A stretch of DNA of 64,000 nucleotides, from the NCBI RefSeq assembly GCF_009834365.1, contig NZ_CP041348.1, forward strand, positions 2,021,001 through 2,085,000, read 5' to 3'. The DNA is from Komagataeibacter xylinus. Its GTDB lineage: Bacteria; Pseudomonadota; Alphaproteobacteria; Acetobacterales; Acetobacteraceae. Within the stretch, counting starts at the first letter, position 1, and each line of letters begins with the position of its first letter. This document shows, piece by piece, positions 51,516 through 61,548 of this stretch. The notes beneath the pieces are model-generated. The model searched no databases. It saw only the letters and a program-made list of their open reading frames with translations, and was not told where the DNA came from. Both the position numbers and the translations under genes were made by a program.

Positions 51516-54500
51516 ATGACGCAGGCAGGTCAAGCCTCGCCGCCGCCCGGCCCCGTGCCACCGCGCCCGAGCCGCGTGCGCCGTGCGGTGCTGGCCGCAG
51601 GCCGCGTGGTGGTGTGGCTGGTGCTGCTGTGCATTACGCTGCCTGCCGTGCTGCTGCTGGTGCTGACCATGCGCCTTTCGGCAGGCCCGCTTGAGGTTAC
51701 GCCGGTGGTGCGCCTGTTCATGCCGCTGCCAGTGGCCCATGGGCGCCGGCATGAGGATATTATTGGCAGCCTGTCGGCCGAGCATGTGCGGCTGGGCTGG
51801 AATGCGATGCATGAGGGGCTGCGTGCGCCGTTCGTGATCTGGGTGGAGGATGTGCGCATTGCGCGGCGTGATGGCCACGTGGCCGATACGCTGCGCCGGG
51901 GCCGCATCACGCTCGACACCCCGGCGCTGGCGCATGGCGTCGTGCGCATTCTTGAGCTGTCGGTCTCGCATGGGCGGCTGCAGCTCGCGCGCAGCCATGA
52001 GGGCAAGATCGGCCTCGATCTCGGCCCGGACACGCCCTATCCCGGGCACAAGCCCGAAGAGCAATCCCCCCTCGATATGACCGCGCTGCGCCAGGCCGTG
52101 GTGTCGGATACGCATGTGCAGTTCACCGATCGCATGACCGGGCGCAACTGGCGGCTGGGCGAGGCGGATGCCCGGCTGAAAGTGGTGAACGATACCGGGC
52201 AGAAAGGGGTGGAGGGCGATGTCCGCCTCGGGCTGGAAGGCAATGGCGAGCGGCTGGTGCTGCACGGGCAGGGCACCCATGCCGGCCCCCGTCATGTGGA
52301 CTGGACGCTGGTGCTCGACCCCATCAGCCCGGCGGCCTTCGCACCGGGGCAGAAGGAAGTCGCCCCGCTCGACCTGCCGGTGGGCGGACGGCTGCAGGTC
52401 GCTTTCCGCGATGGGGGGCAGGATCAGGGCTTTCTCATGCCGCGCGACTTCACGCTGCATCTTGATGCTGGCAACGGGCAGGTCACCACGCGCAAGGCCG
52501 GGCAGTTCCTGGTGGGCGAGGGGGTGGCCGATCTTGCCGGGTCGCTGGGGCCGGGACCGGCCAGCGCGCCGTTTGATGGCCCGCTGAAGGTGGCGCTGCG
52601 CAACCTTGAACTGCACCTGCGCGCGCCGGGCCATGCCGATGATGATGGCAGCGGCCCCACGCTGAACGCCACGGCGGCGCTGAGTGCCGCATCGCTGATG
52701 AAGCCTGCCCACGTGCAGCTTGATGTGGGCGCGCATGCGCGGGCGCTGGAGTTTGAAACGCTTGGTGCGTTCTGGCCGCCCGCCGCCATGAAAGGCGCGC
52801 GCCGGTGGGTGACCGAAAACATACCGCATGGTCATGTGCGGCAGTTGCAGGTCAATATGGGCCTGACCAGCCACAAGGGCTGGGGGGGAATGAATCTTGC
52901 CTCGCTGGGCGGCACGATCGATGCCGATACGATGGAACTGCACTGGCTCAGCCCCATTCCGCCGCTGCATGATATGGATGCCCATCTGACCTTTGATGGC
53001 CCCGATGAGATCATGATCCATTTCGGCCATGCGTACCAGCTGGTTGATCTCGCGGGGCGGCATGTCGATGCCACGGGCACCGGGCGTATCGAGGTCGGCC
53101 CCGGCTCCATGCGCATTACCGGCCTGAACGAGAAGGTGCAGGTCGGCGACATCAACGTGACCCTGCTTGGCAATGCGCGCGATGTGCTGGCGCTGCTGGC
53201 CGAGCCGCGGCTCAACGTGCTCTCTCGCCACCCCATGTCGTTCACGCATCCGTCGGGGCGGGCCAATGTGTCGCTGCACATAGCCCTGCCGCTTGATGCG
53301 CATGTGCGCCTCGACCAGATCGACCTGCGCAGCCATACCGATCTGGCACAGGTGCATCTGGGCAATGTGGTGGTGGGGCGCCCGCTCGATAATGGCGCGC
53401 TGGGCATCGATGCCACCACCAACGGCCTGCTTTTGCAGGGCACGGGCGTGCTGGCGGGCATTCCGTCAAGCGTGATCTACACCATGGACTTCCGCAGCGG
53501 GCCGATGGTCCATGCGGTGGAAAGTGCCAGCCTGCAGGGCCATGTCACGCCGGAGGGGGTGAAGCGGGCCGGATTCGAGATGGGCGAGCATTTCTCGGGC
53601 AGCGCCCTGCTTGATGTGGATTACGACCGCTACGTGGGCGGCAAGGCGCAGGTGAATATCGACCTTGATCTTGATCGCGCGGCGCTGGCCATCCCCATCT
53701 GGTCCAAGAAGGTGGGGCAGGAGGCCAATGCCTCGGTTGAGCTTGACCTCGACCACGGGCAGATCGCGGGCATCGAGAACATGCGCGCCGTCGGCCCCGA
53801 CCTGCTGATTGATGGCCATGCCGAGACCTCGGGCGGGGTAACGCGCCGCCTCGTGCTGCGGGGCTTTCGTATCGGGCGTTCGGTGGGCAATGCCTCGGTG
53901 CTGCTGCCGCAGCGCGAGAGCGACCCCATTGGCGTGAATGTGGCGGCGAAGGTGCTTGACCTCTCGCCGCTGGTCTCGTTCCAGACCGCGCCTGACAGTT
54001 CGGCGGCGACCAAGGTGGCCGCCCATCAGGGCGATAGCGGCGGCTACCACATGCCTGAAATGGCGACCGGGCGCGTCAACGGTCCGCCGGGCCGCCGGTG
54101 GGACCTGAACGTCGATGCCCGCACCCTGTATTACGGCCCCACCGATACGCTGACCAACGTGCACAGCCACCTTGAAACCAATGGCGTGCGCCTGACCCGT
54201 GGCGTGCTGACGGTGGAAGGCCCGGTGCCCGCGCAGGCGCACCTGACCCAGCAGGGCAATGCCCGCCTGCTTGACGTGCATGTGGCAAGCCTGGGCGACC
54301 TGCTGCATGACATGAAGGTGACCGACGAGATGCAGGGGGGTGTGACCGACATCACCGGGCAGTTTGATGACAGTTCGGCCACGGCTCCCTTCTCGGGCAC
54401 GGTGCATATGGGGCCGTTCAAGCTGCGCAACGTGCCCGCCATTGTCAGGCTGGCCAATAACGCCTCGATCTATGGCTGGCTGCGCGCGCCGCATGCGCCG

Positions 54501-54851
54501 GGCATGCAGATCGAGCAGCTCAACGCGCCCGTGAAGATGGATGAAGGCAACATCCATATCTCTGACGGGCTGGTCAGCAACGCATCCCTCGGGGCCACGG
54601 TGTCAGGTGAGGTGAACCTGGAGAAGAAGACCCTCAACCTTGATGGCACCATCATCCCCGCCTTTGCGGTCAATGCCGCACCCGGCCACCTGCCTGGCCT
54701 GCTGGGCTGGCTGTTCAGCCCGGAGAAGAATGGCGGCGTGCTGTCGGCCACCTATCAGGTGACCGGACCGATGGGTAATCCAGCTGTGCATGTGAACCCC
54801 TATGCCATGCTGCTGCCCGGCTTCCTGCGCAACCTCATGCATGTGCATTGA
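51516..54851 (+). CDS. YhdP/AsmA-like membrane-anchored giant protein (DUF3971)
   Basis: An 1111-residue envelope protein with one N-terminal membrane helix (VVVWLVLLCITLPAVLLLVL). A very long beta-rich periplasmic part follows. Family markers are ALEFETLGAFWPPAAMKGAR followed by RWVTENIP and VNMGLTSHKG, a YhdP signature. The C-terminus reads GTIIPAFAVNAAPGHLPGLL then GWLFSPEKNGGVLSATYQVT. Relatives (YhdP, TamB, AsmA) form hydrophobic grooves that carry phospholipids between membranes. ATG 51516 follows GGACGG loosely; the frame extends upstream antisense to glnE. Confidence 0.85.
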   Translation: MTQAGQASPPPGPVPPRPSRVRRAVLAAGRVVVWLVLLCITLPAVLLLVLTMRLSAGPLEVTPVVRLFMPLPVAHGRRHEDIIGSLSAEHVRLGWNAMHEGLRAPFVIWVEDVRIARRDGHVADTLRRGRITLDTPALAHGVVRILELSVSHGRLQLARSHEGKIGLDLGPDTPYPGHKPEEQSPLDMTALRQAVVSDTHVQFTDRMTGRNWRLGEADARLKVVNDTGQKGVEGDVRLGLEGNGERLVLHGQGTHAGPRHVDWTLVLDPISPAAFAPGQKEVAPLDLPVGGRLQVAFRDGGQDQGFLMPRDFTLHLDAGNGQVTTRKAGQFLVGEGVADLAGSLGPGPASAPFDGPLKVALRNLELHLRAPGHADDDGSGPTLNATAALSAASLMKPAHVQLDVGAHARALEFETLGAFWPPAAMKGARRWVTENIPHGHVRQLQVNMGLTSHKGWGGMNLASLGGTIDADTMELHWLSPIPPLHDMDAHLTFDGPDEIMIHFGHAYQLVDLAGRHVDATGTGRIEVGPGSMRITGLNEKVQVGDINVTLLGNARDVLALLAEPRLNVLSRHPMSFTHPSGRANVSLHIALPLDAHVRLDQIDLRSHTDLAQVHLGNVVVGRPLDNGALGIDATTNGLLLQGTGVLAGIPSSVIYTMDFRSGPMVHAVESASLQGHVTPEGVKRAGFEMGEHFSGSALLDVDYDRYVGGKAQVNIDLDLDRAALAIPIWSKKVGQEANASVELDLDHGQIAGIENMRAVGPDLLIDGHAETSGGVTRRLVLRGFRIGRSVGNASVLLPQRESDPIGVNVAAKVLDLSPLVSFQTAPDSSAATKVAAHQGDSGGYHMPEMATGRVNGPPGRRWDLNVDARTLYYGPTDTLTNVHSHLETNGVRLTRGVLTVEGPVPAQAHLTQQGNARLLDVHVASLGDLLHDMKVTDEMQGGVTDITGQFDDSSATAPFSGTVHMGPFKLRNVPAIVRLANNASIYGWLRAPHAPGMQIEQLNAPVKMDEGNIHISDGLVSNASLGATVSGEVNLEKKTLNLDGTIIPAFAVNAAPGHLPGLLGWLFSPEKNGGVLSATYQVTGPMGNPAVHVNPYAMLLPGFLRNLMHVH

Positions 54852-54861
54852 GCTCACGGGG

Positions 54862-54920
54862 AAAAGCTTCAAAAAAAAGCCGCCTTTTTTGTAAAAAGGC
54901 GGCACCCAGAAACTTTTATC
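54862..54920 (-). repeat. Dispersed intergenic repeat, left two-thirds
   Basis: In reverse it begins GATAAAAGTTTCTGGGTGCC at 54920, then the hairpin GCCGCCTTTTT/AAAAAGGCGGC around a short loop (54879-54903), a long A/T tract and GAAGCTTTTC. The right arm is lost. It lies between the convergent YhdP and kgtP-like genes. Confidence 0.75.
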
Positions 54921-54933
54921 TTTTATTTTGATT

Positions 54934-56235
54934 TCAGTCTTCTGGCGTAATGCGGTCATGGCCGGGCAGCACGAACAGCACGGTCAGAAGCGAGCAGGCG
55001 ATGCAGCCGGTCACATACCAGTAGAACAGCCCTTCATGCCCGATCTGCTTGAACCACAGCGCCACATATTCCGCCGTGCCGCCAAACACCGATACGGTCA
55101 GCGCATAGGGTAGTGCCACGCCAAGCGCGCGCACGCGAGTGGGGAAGAGTTCGGCCTTCACCACCGCGTTGATCGACGTGTAGCCCGAAATACCGATCAG
55201 TGCCGCCGTAACCAGGCCAAAGGCAGCCAGCGGCGAATGTACGGTGGAAATGGCCTCCATGAGCGGCACGGTACCAAGGCAGCCGATCACGCCAAAGGAC
55301 AGCAGCAGCCGCCTGCGGCCCACCCGGTCTGACAGCGCGCCAAAGGCGGGCTGGATCAGCGCGAACACGAAGAGCGATGCAGTGGAGACCAGCGTGGACT
55401 GCTCCTTGGCCAGCCCCGCCGTGTTGACCAGATATTTCTGCATGTAGATGGTGAAAGTATAGAACGCCACCGTGCCACCAAGCGTCAGGCCGCACACGCC
55501 CAGCACCTCGCGCGGGTGGTGCAGCAGCACGCGCAGGCCGCCATGGGCGTTCCTGTCCTTGGTGGCGGCGCTGAACTGTTCGCTCTCGGCCATGCCACGG
55601 CGGAACCACAGGATGGACAGTGCCAGCAGCGCACCAATGCCAAACGGTACCCGCCAGCCCCATGTGCCAAGCTGTGCCGGGCTGAGCAGCACGAACTGCA
55701 GTGCGAGCAGCACCACAAGGGCCAGCAACTGCCCCATCACCAGCGTGACATACTGGAAGCTGGCATAAAACCCGCGCTGGGCCGGGGGCGCAATTTCGGA
55801 CAGATAGGTCGCACTCGCCCCATATTCCCCACCAAGGCTCAGCCCCTGCAACAGGCGGGCGAGCAGCAGCACGGAGGGGGCGGCAAGCCCGATCTGCTCA
55901 TAGGTCGGGCACAGGGCAATGGCGAGCGAGCCCGCGCACATGGCAATGATTGACACGCTGAGTGCGGCCCGCCTGCCATGGCGGTCGGCCATGAGCCCCA
56001 TCAGCCAGCCGCCTACCGGGCGCATCAGGAAGCCGATGGCAAACACCGCCGCACTGCGCAGCAACTCGCTCGTGGGGTTGCCGGGCGGGAAGAACGAATG
56101 GGCAAAATACATGGAAAATGCTGCATAGACGTACCAATCGTAATATTCGATCAGATTGCCCGATGAACCCGCAACAATGCTTCGTATTCTCTGCGCGGTG
56201 GTCAGTGCGCCGGTCTGGGGCTTGAAAACAGGCAT
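54934..56235 (-). CDS. MFS transporter, alpha-ketoglutarate permease-like (KgtP)
   Basis: A 12-helix proton symporter of the metabolite:H+ (MHS) family, 433 residues. The alignment with KgtP is close throughout: SGNLIEYYDWYVYAAFSMYF, GFLMRPVGGWLMGLMADRHG, LLARLLQGLSLGGEYGASAT, GFYASFQYVTLVMGQLLALV and FALIQPAFGALSDRVGRRRL. It likely imports 2-oxoglutarate. dctA follows downstream of it in the opposite order on the same strand (51 bases), so the two may be co-regulated. Confidence 0.9.
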   Translation of the reverse strand: MPVFKPQTGALTTAQRIRSIVAGSSGNLIEYYDWYVYAAFSMYFAHSFFPPGNPTSELLRSAAVFAIGFLMRPVGGWLMGLMADRHGRRAALSVSIIAMCAGSLAIALCPTYEQIGLAAPSVLLLARLLQGLSLGGEYGASATYLSEIAPPAQRGFYASFQYVTLVMGQLLALVVLLALQFVLLSPAQLGTWGWRVPFGIGALLALSILWFRRGMAESEQFSAATKDRNAHGGLRVLLHHPREVLGVCGLTLGGTVAFYTFTIYMQKYLVNTAGLAKEQSTLVSTASLFVFALIQPAFGALSDRVGRRRLLLSFGVIGCLGTVPLMEAISTVHSPLAAFGLVTAALIGISGYTSINAVVKAELFPTRVRALGVALPYALTVSVFGGTAEYVALWFKQIGHEGLFYWYVTGCIACSLLTVLFVLPGHDRITPED

Positions 56236-56285
56236 GGTATGAACCCTATGGACGCAAATGGAGAGGCGAAAAGGAAAGCGGGGCG

Positions 56286-57647
56286 TCAGTGAATGGTAGG
56301 CCGGGGCTGGTCTTCAGCGCCAAGGACGGGTGTATCGGCCTGCGCATCGCTGATCCGCCCCGACAGGGCGGCGGCAAGGCGTTGTGTATCGAGCGCGCCC
56401 TCCCACCGGGCCAGCACGATGGTCGCCACCGCATTGCCGATGATGTTGGTCAGTGACCGACATTCGGACATGAACCGGTCAATGCCCAAAATCAGCCCCA
56501 TCCCCGCCACCGGCACGTCAGGCACCACCGCCAGTGTTGCCGCAAGGGTAACGAAACCGGCCCCCGTAACACCTGCCGCCCCCTTGGAACTGATCATGGC
56601 CACCAGCAGCAGGCTGAGCTGCTGGCCCAGCCCCAGATGCACGTCGGTCGCCTGGGCAATGAACAGGGCCGAGAGTGACATGTAGATGTTGGTGCCATCA
56701 AGGTTGAAGGAATAACCCATCGGCACCACAAGCCCGACCACGGAAGGCGCGCAGCCTGCGTTTTCGAGCCGGGTCATGAGGGTGGGCAGGGCGGATTCAG
56801 AGGAACTCGTGCCCAGCACGATCAGCAGTTCCTCGCGCAAGTAGCGCAGCAGCGGCAGGATGCGAAACCCGTTCCACCGCGCCACAACCCCAAGAATGAC
56901 CAGCACGAACAGGGCGGAGGTGGCATAGAATGTGGCCACCAGGAAGAAAAGATGCAGCACCGCGCCAATGCCAAAGCGGCCGATGGTGAAGGCCATTGCG
57001 CCGAGTGCCCCGATGGGGGCTGCGTACATGACCAGCCGCACCACGCCAAACACCAGCTGCGTCAGCTGCTTGAGCAGGGTCAGGATGGCGTGGCCCCTGC
57101 TGCCCATGCGCGACAGGCTGATGCTGAACAGGATGGCAACGAGCAGCACCTGCAATATGTCGCCCGACACGAAGGCGCTGACTACCGTATCGGGGATGAT
57201 GTTGAGCAGGAAATCGCTGAACGAATGCGCCTGCGCCTTTGCCGTGTAGGCGGCCACCGCGTGCGCATCCAGCGTTGCGGGGCTGGCGTGGATATGCGCG
57301 CCCGGCTGCACCACGTTGGCTACGATCATGCCGACCACCAGCGCAAGCGAGGAGAATGCGAGGAAATAGACCATCGCCTTGCCCGCAAGCCTGCCCGCCT
57401 GCCCAAGGTCGGACAGGCCCGCAACGCCCGTCACGACCGTAAGGAAGATCACCGGCGGGATCACCATCTTGACCAGGCGGATGAAGCCATCCCCCAGCGG
57501 TTTGAGGGCCACCGCCGCATGCGGGCAGAAATGCCCCAGCGCAATGCCCGCCACCACCGCGATGATCACCTGCGCATACAGGCTGGTGAACAGGGATCTG
57601 CCGCGCGCGGGCTGGCCCTGCGGGCAGGTCGGCGTTGGCTTGGGCAT
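56286..57647 (-). CDS. dctA: C4-dicarboxylate transporter DctA
   Basis: A sodium or proton symporter for succinate, fumarate and malate, 453 residues from ATG 57647. Diagnostic blocks: [18 protein letters not shown], the substrate motif [13 protein letters not shown], and [40 protein letters not shown] and [19 protein letters not shown] follow. The segment before MPKPTPTC is open but has no ribosome-binding site, so the start is not certain. It lies upstream of and on the same strand as the kgtP-like gene, forming a dicarboxylate uptake pair. Confidence 0.93.
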   Translation of the reverse strand: MPKPTPTCPQGQPARGRSLFTSLYAQVIIAVVAGIALGHFCPHAAVALKPLGDGFIRLVKMVIPPVIFLTVVTGVAGLSDLGQAGRLAGKAMVYFLAFSSLALVVGMIVANVVQPGAHIHASPATLDAHAVAAYTAKAQAHSFSDFLLNIIPDTVVSAFVSGDILQVLLVAILFSISLSRMGSRGHAILTLLKQLTQLVFGVVRLVMYAAPIGALGAMAFTIGRFGIGAVLHLFFLVATFYATSALFVLVILGVVARWNGFRILPLLRYLREELLIVLGTSSSESALPTLMTRLENAGCAPSVVGLVVPMGYSFNLDGTNIYMSLSALFIAQATDVHLGLGQQLSLLLVAMISSKGAAGVTGAGFVTLAATLAVVPDVPVAGMGLILGIDRFMSECRSLTNIIGNAVATIVLARWEGALDTQRLAAALSGRISDAQADTPVLGAEDQPRPTIH

Positions 57648-57746
57648 GGTAAGGCGGGTCCTTGGGGTCGGGTCGGTTCTATGTGCCGCAAACGGGCGGA
57701 GTGGCGGCATGCCGGGGGCACGCTAGTGGGTTTTGGCGCGGCGCGA

Positions 57747-57761
57747 ACCTGAAAATCAGGT
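57747..57761. promoter_or_regulatory. Short perfect palindrome ACCTGA-AAA-TCAGGT
   Basis: A 15-base inverted repeat in the divergent gap between dctA and rmuC, about 100 bases before the dctA start. It could be an operator for either gene; no regulator is assigned. Confidence 0.3.
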
Positions 57762-57892
57762 GAGATGCAGATCGTTTCGGTCGGTGCATATCATCGGTTG
57801 CCAGATATTCCAAAAAAACATGATGACTTTACATCAGGCACATGACAGGGCACGGTCATGGTTTGTTCTTTGTTGTGGGAAGTCCGTGCATC

Positions 57893-59209
57893 ATGGCTGA
57901 TCTGTCCGCGTCGCCCGTTATCTGGATCGGGCTGCTATGCGCCGTCATATCGTGCCTGATGTCGTTTATCGTGCTGCGCAGGCTGTCTTTCATGGGGGCT
58001 GGGCAGGATGCGGAACTGCTCGGGCGGCTGTGCGTGATGATGGAGCGTGAGACCGCCGCCCGCATGGCCGAGAACGAAGCCCAGCGCGCCCGCATGGCCG
58101 AGATCGAGCGCGCGCTCTCCAACCGCTTCGACCAGCGCCACCAGGAACTGACCGAGACCTTCAACCGCATTGCCCGCATGATGGGCCGCGACCTGTCCGA
58201 GATGCGCGTGACGCAGTCGGAATCCCTGCGCGAGATGGCGGAGGAGGGACGGCGCAACAGCGATGAACTGCGCGCCGCCGTAAACGAGCGCCTGCACGAG
58301 GCGGTGGAAAAGCAGATGCAGACCTCCTTCCAGCGTGTGCTCGAGCAGATTGGCGCGATGCAGAAGGCGATGGGCGAGGTCTCGGCCATGACCGCGCAGG
58401 TGGGCGACCTCAAGCGACTGTTCTCCAACGTCAAGACCCGTGGCGGCTGGGGCGAGGCGCAACTGCGCACCATTCTCGATGACGTGCTGCCCGCAGGCAG
58501 CTACGACACCAACCGCCGCCTGCGCGATGACAGCCGCGAGGTGGTGGAATTTGCCGTGCGCATGCCAGTGCGCGCCACCGTACCGCCGGTGCTGGCCATT
58601 GATTCCAAATTTCCGACCGAGGCCTATGAGCGCCTGTTGCAGGCGGTGGAGGACTGCAACCCCGATGCCGAGCGCGCCGCCCGCCGCGCGCTTGAAACCA
58701 CGCTGCGCATCGAGGCCCGCAAGATCGCCACCAAATACATCGTGCCGCCCGTTACGGTGGAATTCGCGGTGCTGTACCTGCCCACCGACGGGCTGTATGC
58801 CGAGGTGGCGCGGATTCCGGGCCTGCTTGATGAAATCGGGCGCACCTACCGCGTGATCGTGATGGGGCCGGGGCTGATGCCCGCCATGCTGCGCACCATC
58901 CACCTTGGATATGTCACGCTCGCCCTTGAACGCCGCACCGATGACATTGCCCGCCTGCTGGGTGCCACACGACAGGAAATGCTGCGCATGGATGGCGTGC
59001 TGGAAAAACTGGCCCGCAATGCATCCGCCATGTCATCCTCCATTGACGAGGCGCGTCGCCGCACGGGGCTTGTCAGCCGCAGGCTGCGCGAACTTGATAT
59101 CGATACGCAGGATGCGGCCGCACCCGATTCATCCACCATGCCTCCTGACCCGGACGCGCAGGGCGACATGACGGCGCGATGGGGGCACGAAGGTGCTGCC
59201 TCTCGCTGA
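57893..59209 (+). CDS. rmuC: DNA recombination protein RmuC
   Basis: A membrane-tethered protein with a nuclease-like domain that limits inversions, 438 residues. It has an N-terminal membrane helix (IWIGLLCAVISCLMSFIVLR). A long coiled coil follows (about residues 50-160, rich in Arg, Glu, Met). The RmuC domain has LFSNVKTRGGWGEAQLRTIL, LAIDSKFPTEAYERL and VEFAVLYLPTDGLYAEVARI. ATG 57893 starts just before the helix. It lies upstream of the two-component genes, 51 bases away. Confidence 0.93.
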   Translation: MADLSASPVIWIGLLCAVISCLMSFIVLRRLSFMGAGQDAELLGRLCVMMERETAARMAENEAQRARMAEIERALSNRFDQRHQELTETFNRIARMMGRDLSEMRVTQSESLREMAEEGRRNSDELRAAVNERLHEAVEKQMQTSFQRVLEQIGAMQKAMGEVSAMTAQVGDLKRLFSNVKTRGGWGEAQLRTILDDVLPAGSYDTNRRLRDDSREVVEFAVRMPVRATVPPVLAIDSKFPTEAYERLLQAVEDCNPDAERAARRALETTLRIEARKIATKYIVPPVTVEFAVLYLPTDGLYAEVARIPGLLDEIGRTYRVIVMGPGLMPAMLRTIHLGYVTLALERRTDDIARLLGATRQEMLRMDGVLEKLARNASAMSSSIDEARRRTGLVSRRLRELDIDTQDAAAPDSSTMPPDPDAQGDMTARWGHEGAASR

Positions 59210-59260
59210 AATTGATTTTAATTGGCCGTATTTTGCTGCACGCGGCATAAGGGGCAGGTG

Positions 59261-59998
59261 ATGAATGTTCCGTCTGAAAATCTGCCGCCTGATCCCATGC
59301 CCACGGTGCCCCGGCCCGAGGCTACGCCGCGCGTGCTGCTGGTGGAGGATGATGGCAAGATCGCGCAGGAAGTGATTGAGGAACTGGAAAGCCGGCACTT
59401 CGTGGTGCAGCACGAGTTCTCGGGGGCGGCGGGGCTGTCCATGGGGCTGAACGCGCATTTCGATGTGATGATCGTTGACCGCATGCTGCCCGAACTCGAT
59501 GGCCTGACGCTGATCGAGACCCTGCGCGAGCGGCAGGTGTATGTGCCGGTGCTGGTGCTTTCTGCCCTTTCGGCGGTGGATGACCGGGTGAGCGGCCTCA
59601 AGGCGGGGGGCGATGACTACCTGACCAAGCCGTTCGCCATGGAGGAGCTTGCCGCCCGCCTTGAGGCCCTGCTGCGCCGCCCCGATACCTCGCGCCACAC
59701 CATGCTGCGCGCAGGCCCGCTGGAGATGGACCTCATCACCCGCACCGTTCGGCGCGATGGCGTGCTGATCGACCTGCTGCCGCGTGAGTTCCGGCTGCTC
59801 GAATACCTCATGCGCCGCCCCAACCAGGTGCTCACGCGCAACATGCTGCTCGAGGATGTGTGGAATTACCGCTTCATTCCCCAGACCAATCTCGTGGATG
59901 TGCATATCGGCAAGCTGCGCCGCAAAATTGACGAAACGGGCCGGCCGCCCCTGATCCAGAGCATCCGCGGCGCGGGGTTCATGCTGCGTGTTTCGTAA
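59261..59998 (+). CDS. OmpR-family response regulator
   Basis: A two-component response regulator of 245 residues. The receiver has RVLLVEDDGKIA with the acidic pair, the phospho-Asp in VMIVDRMLPELDG, Thr/Ser in LVLSALSAVDDRV and Lys in DYLTKPFAM. The winged-helix output ends VHIGKLRRKIDETGRPPLIQ, then SIRGAGFML. ATG 59261 has AAGGGGCAGG upstream. It overlaps the following kinase by 11 bases. Confidence 0.94.
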   Translation: MNVPSENLPPDPMPTVPRPEATPRVLLVEDDGKIAQEVIEELESRHFVVQHEFSGAAGLSMGLNAHFDVMIVDRMLPELDGLTLIETLRERQVYVPVLVLSALSAVDDRVSGLKAGGDDYLTKPFAMEELAARLEALLRRPDTSRHTMLRAGPLEMDLITRTVRRDGVLIDLLPREFRLLEYLMRRPNQVLTRNMLLEDVWNYRFIPQTNLVDVHIGKLRRKIDETGRPPLIQSIRGAGFMLRVS

Positions 59999-61385
59999 CG
60001 AGCTGTTCCGCACCGCCACCTTTCGCCTCACGCTGGCGGTGGTGGCGGCGATGATCGGCTCGGCGGCGCTGCAGTTCTTTTTTGGCTACAGCCAGGCCAG
60101 CGTGTTCGAGGCCAAGCGCTCCGACCTGCTCCTGCTGCGCGAGGCGGGCATCCTGCAGCGCGAAACACCTGCGGCGCTGGAGCAGCAGGTACGCGACCGC
60201 GCCACCGATGACCTGCGCATCATCATGAACGCCACCACCCTGTTCGATGCCGGGCAGCACTATATCGTGGGTGACCTGCATAGCTGGCCCACGGGGCTTG
60301 TGGCCGACGGGCGTGTGCACGTCATAGCCCCCGAGGCTACGGGGGGCAGTTCGGCCACCGTGCTGCGCATGGTGGCCGTGAGCGTGCCCGGCGGGCGCTA
60401 CCTGGTGCTGGGGCGCAGCCGGCAGATGCGCACCGAACTGCGGCTGATGATGCGGCATTCCATGCTGGTCTCGATCGTACCGACCGTGCTGTTCGCGCTC
60501 ATTACCGGCATCATCCTCAGCCACCGCGCCCTCTCGCGCGTCAAGGACATGCATGAGGCGATCGACCGCATCATGGAGGGTGACCTGCACGAACGCCTGC
60601 CCGCGGGACGGCAGAATGATGATCTCCAGCGCCTTGCGGGCAGCGTCAACCGCATGCTCGACCGCCTTGAGCAGCTGCTTGATGAAATACGCGACGTGGG
60701 CAACGACATCGCCCACGACCTGCGCACGCCGCTCGCCCGCGTGCGCGCCCGTCTTGATCGCGCGCTCAATGCCGACCATTCGGCAGAGGCGCTGCGTAAT
60801 GTCATTGCCCGCACCATTGATGACCTTGACCAGTCCTTTGCCATCATCACCGCGCTGCTGCGCATAGGCGAGATCGAGAACGGGCGCAGGCGGGCCGGAT
60901 TCGGCACGGTGGACCTTGATGCGCTGGTGGCCGATATTGTCGATCTGTATGAACCCATAGCCGAAACCAAGGGCATCATCCTGGCCTGTGCCGCCCGTGA
61001 GGTGCCGATCAAGGTGCAGGGCGACCGCGACCTCCTGATCGAGGTACTGGCCAACCTGGTGGACAATGCCATCAAATTCACCCCCGCTGGCGGCCGGGTT
61101 GAAATTCATACCGCCATGGACGGGGAGTGCGCCCTGCTGCAGGTAAGCGATACGGGCATCGGCATCCCGGCAGCCGAGCGCAAGGCGGTGACAGGGCGTT
61201 TCTACCGCTCGGACAAGAGCCGCCACATTCCTGGATCAGGGCTGGGGCTTAGCCTGGTCTCCGCCATTGTGGCGCTGCATCATGCGCAGCTCGACATTAC
61301 GCCCACGCGTGTGCACGAGCGGCTGCCCGGTGTCACCATGAACATAATTTTTCCGCCTTTTTGTGTGGTGCAGGCCGGAAACTAA
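59988..61385 (+). CDS. Sensor histidine kinase
   Basis: The membrane-bound partner of the regulator, 465 residues from GTG 59988, overlapping the regulator stop. Two transmembrane helices (about 10-35 and 155-178) flank a periplasmic sensor of about 120 residues without an obvious domain. Then come HAMP (ALSRVKDMHEAIDRIMEGDL), the H-box IAHDLRTPLARVRARLD, N-box ANLVDNAIKFTP, and G boxes DTGIGIP and GSGLGLSLV. Together with the regulator and the RND pump downstream this resembles efflux control loci. Confidence 0.93.
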   Translation: MFRNELFRTATFRLTLAVVAAMIGSAALQFFFGYSQASVFEAKRSDLLLLREAGILQRETPAALEQQVRDRATDDLRIIMNATTLFDAGQHYIVGDLHSWPTGLVADGRVHVIAPEATGGSSATVLRMVAVSVPGGRYLVLGRSRQMRTELRLMMRHSMLVSIVPTVLFALITGIILSHRALSRVKDMHEAIDRIMEGDLHERLPAGRQNDDLQRLAGSVNRMLDRLEQLLDEIRDVGNDIAHDLRTPLARVRARLDRALNADHSAEALRNVIARTIDDLDQSFAIITALLRIGEIENGRRRAGFGTVDLDALVADIVDLYEPIAETKGIILACAAREVPIKVQGDRDLLIEVLANLVDNAIKFTPAGGRVEIHTAMDGECALLQVSDTGIGIPAAERKAVTGRFYRSDKSRHIPGSGLGLSLVSAIVALHHAQLDITPTRVHERLPGVTMNIIFPPFCVVQAGN

Positions 61386-61452
61386 ATTGAAATTTCATTT
61401 GCCACCTGACGCACCCCCATTAACACCGAATGGACAGACGGGGAGACGAGAG

Positions 61453-61548
61453 ATGCAAGAACACCACCTGTCCCGGCCCGGAGCGCCCTGCACGCGCTTC
61501 ATGAGCCCGGGCCTGCCGACAGGGCAGGGGGCAACAGGTCGCGCATGA
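61453..61548 (+). CDS. Possible 31-codon leader ORF overlapping the RND gene
   Basis: ATG 61453 has GGGGAGACGAGAG directly upstream, a better ribosome-binding site than that of the pump gene. It encodes 31 residues (QEHHLSRPGAPCTRFMSPGL then PTGQGATGRA) and stops at TGA 61546-61548, sharing ATGA with the RND start at 61545. The product has no family resemblance. It may serve to couple translation of the pump rather than to make a functional peptide. Confidence 0.35.
   Translation: MQEHHLSRPGAPCTRFMSPGLPTGQGATGRA

Noticed and set aside
48328..51519. A 1063-codon ORF antisense to glnE
   Set aside because: High GC and codon bias remove stop codons from the antisense frame. The product has no domain, no ribosome-binding site and strong His/Arg/Gly bias; glnE is clearly the real gene.
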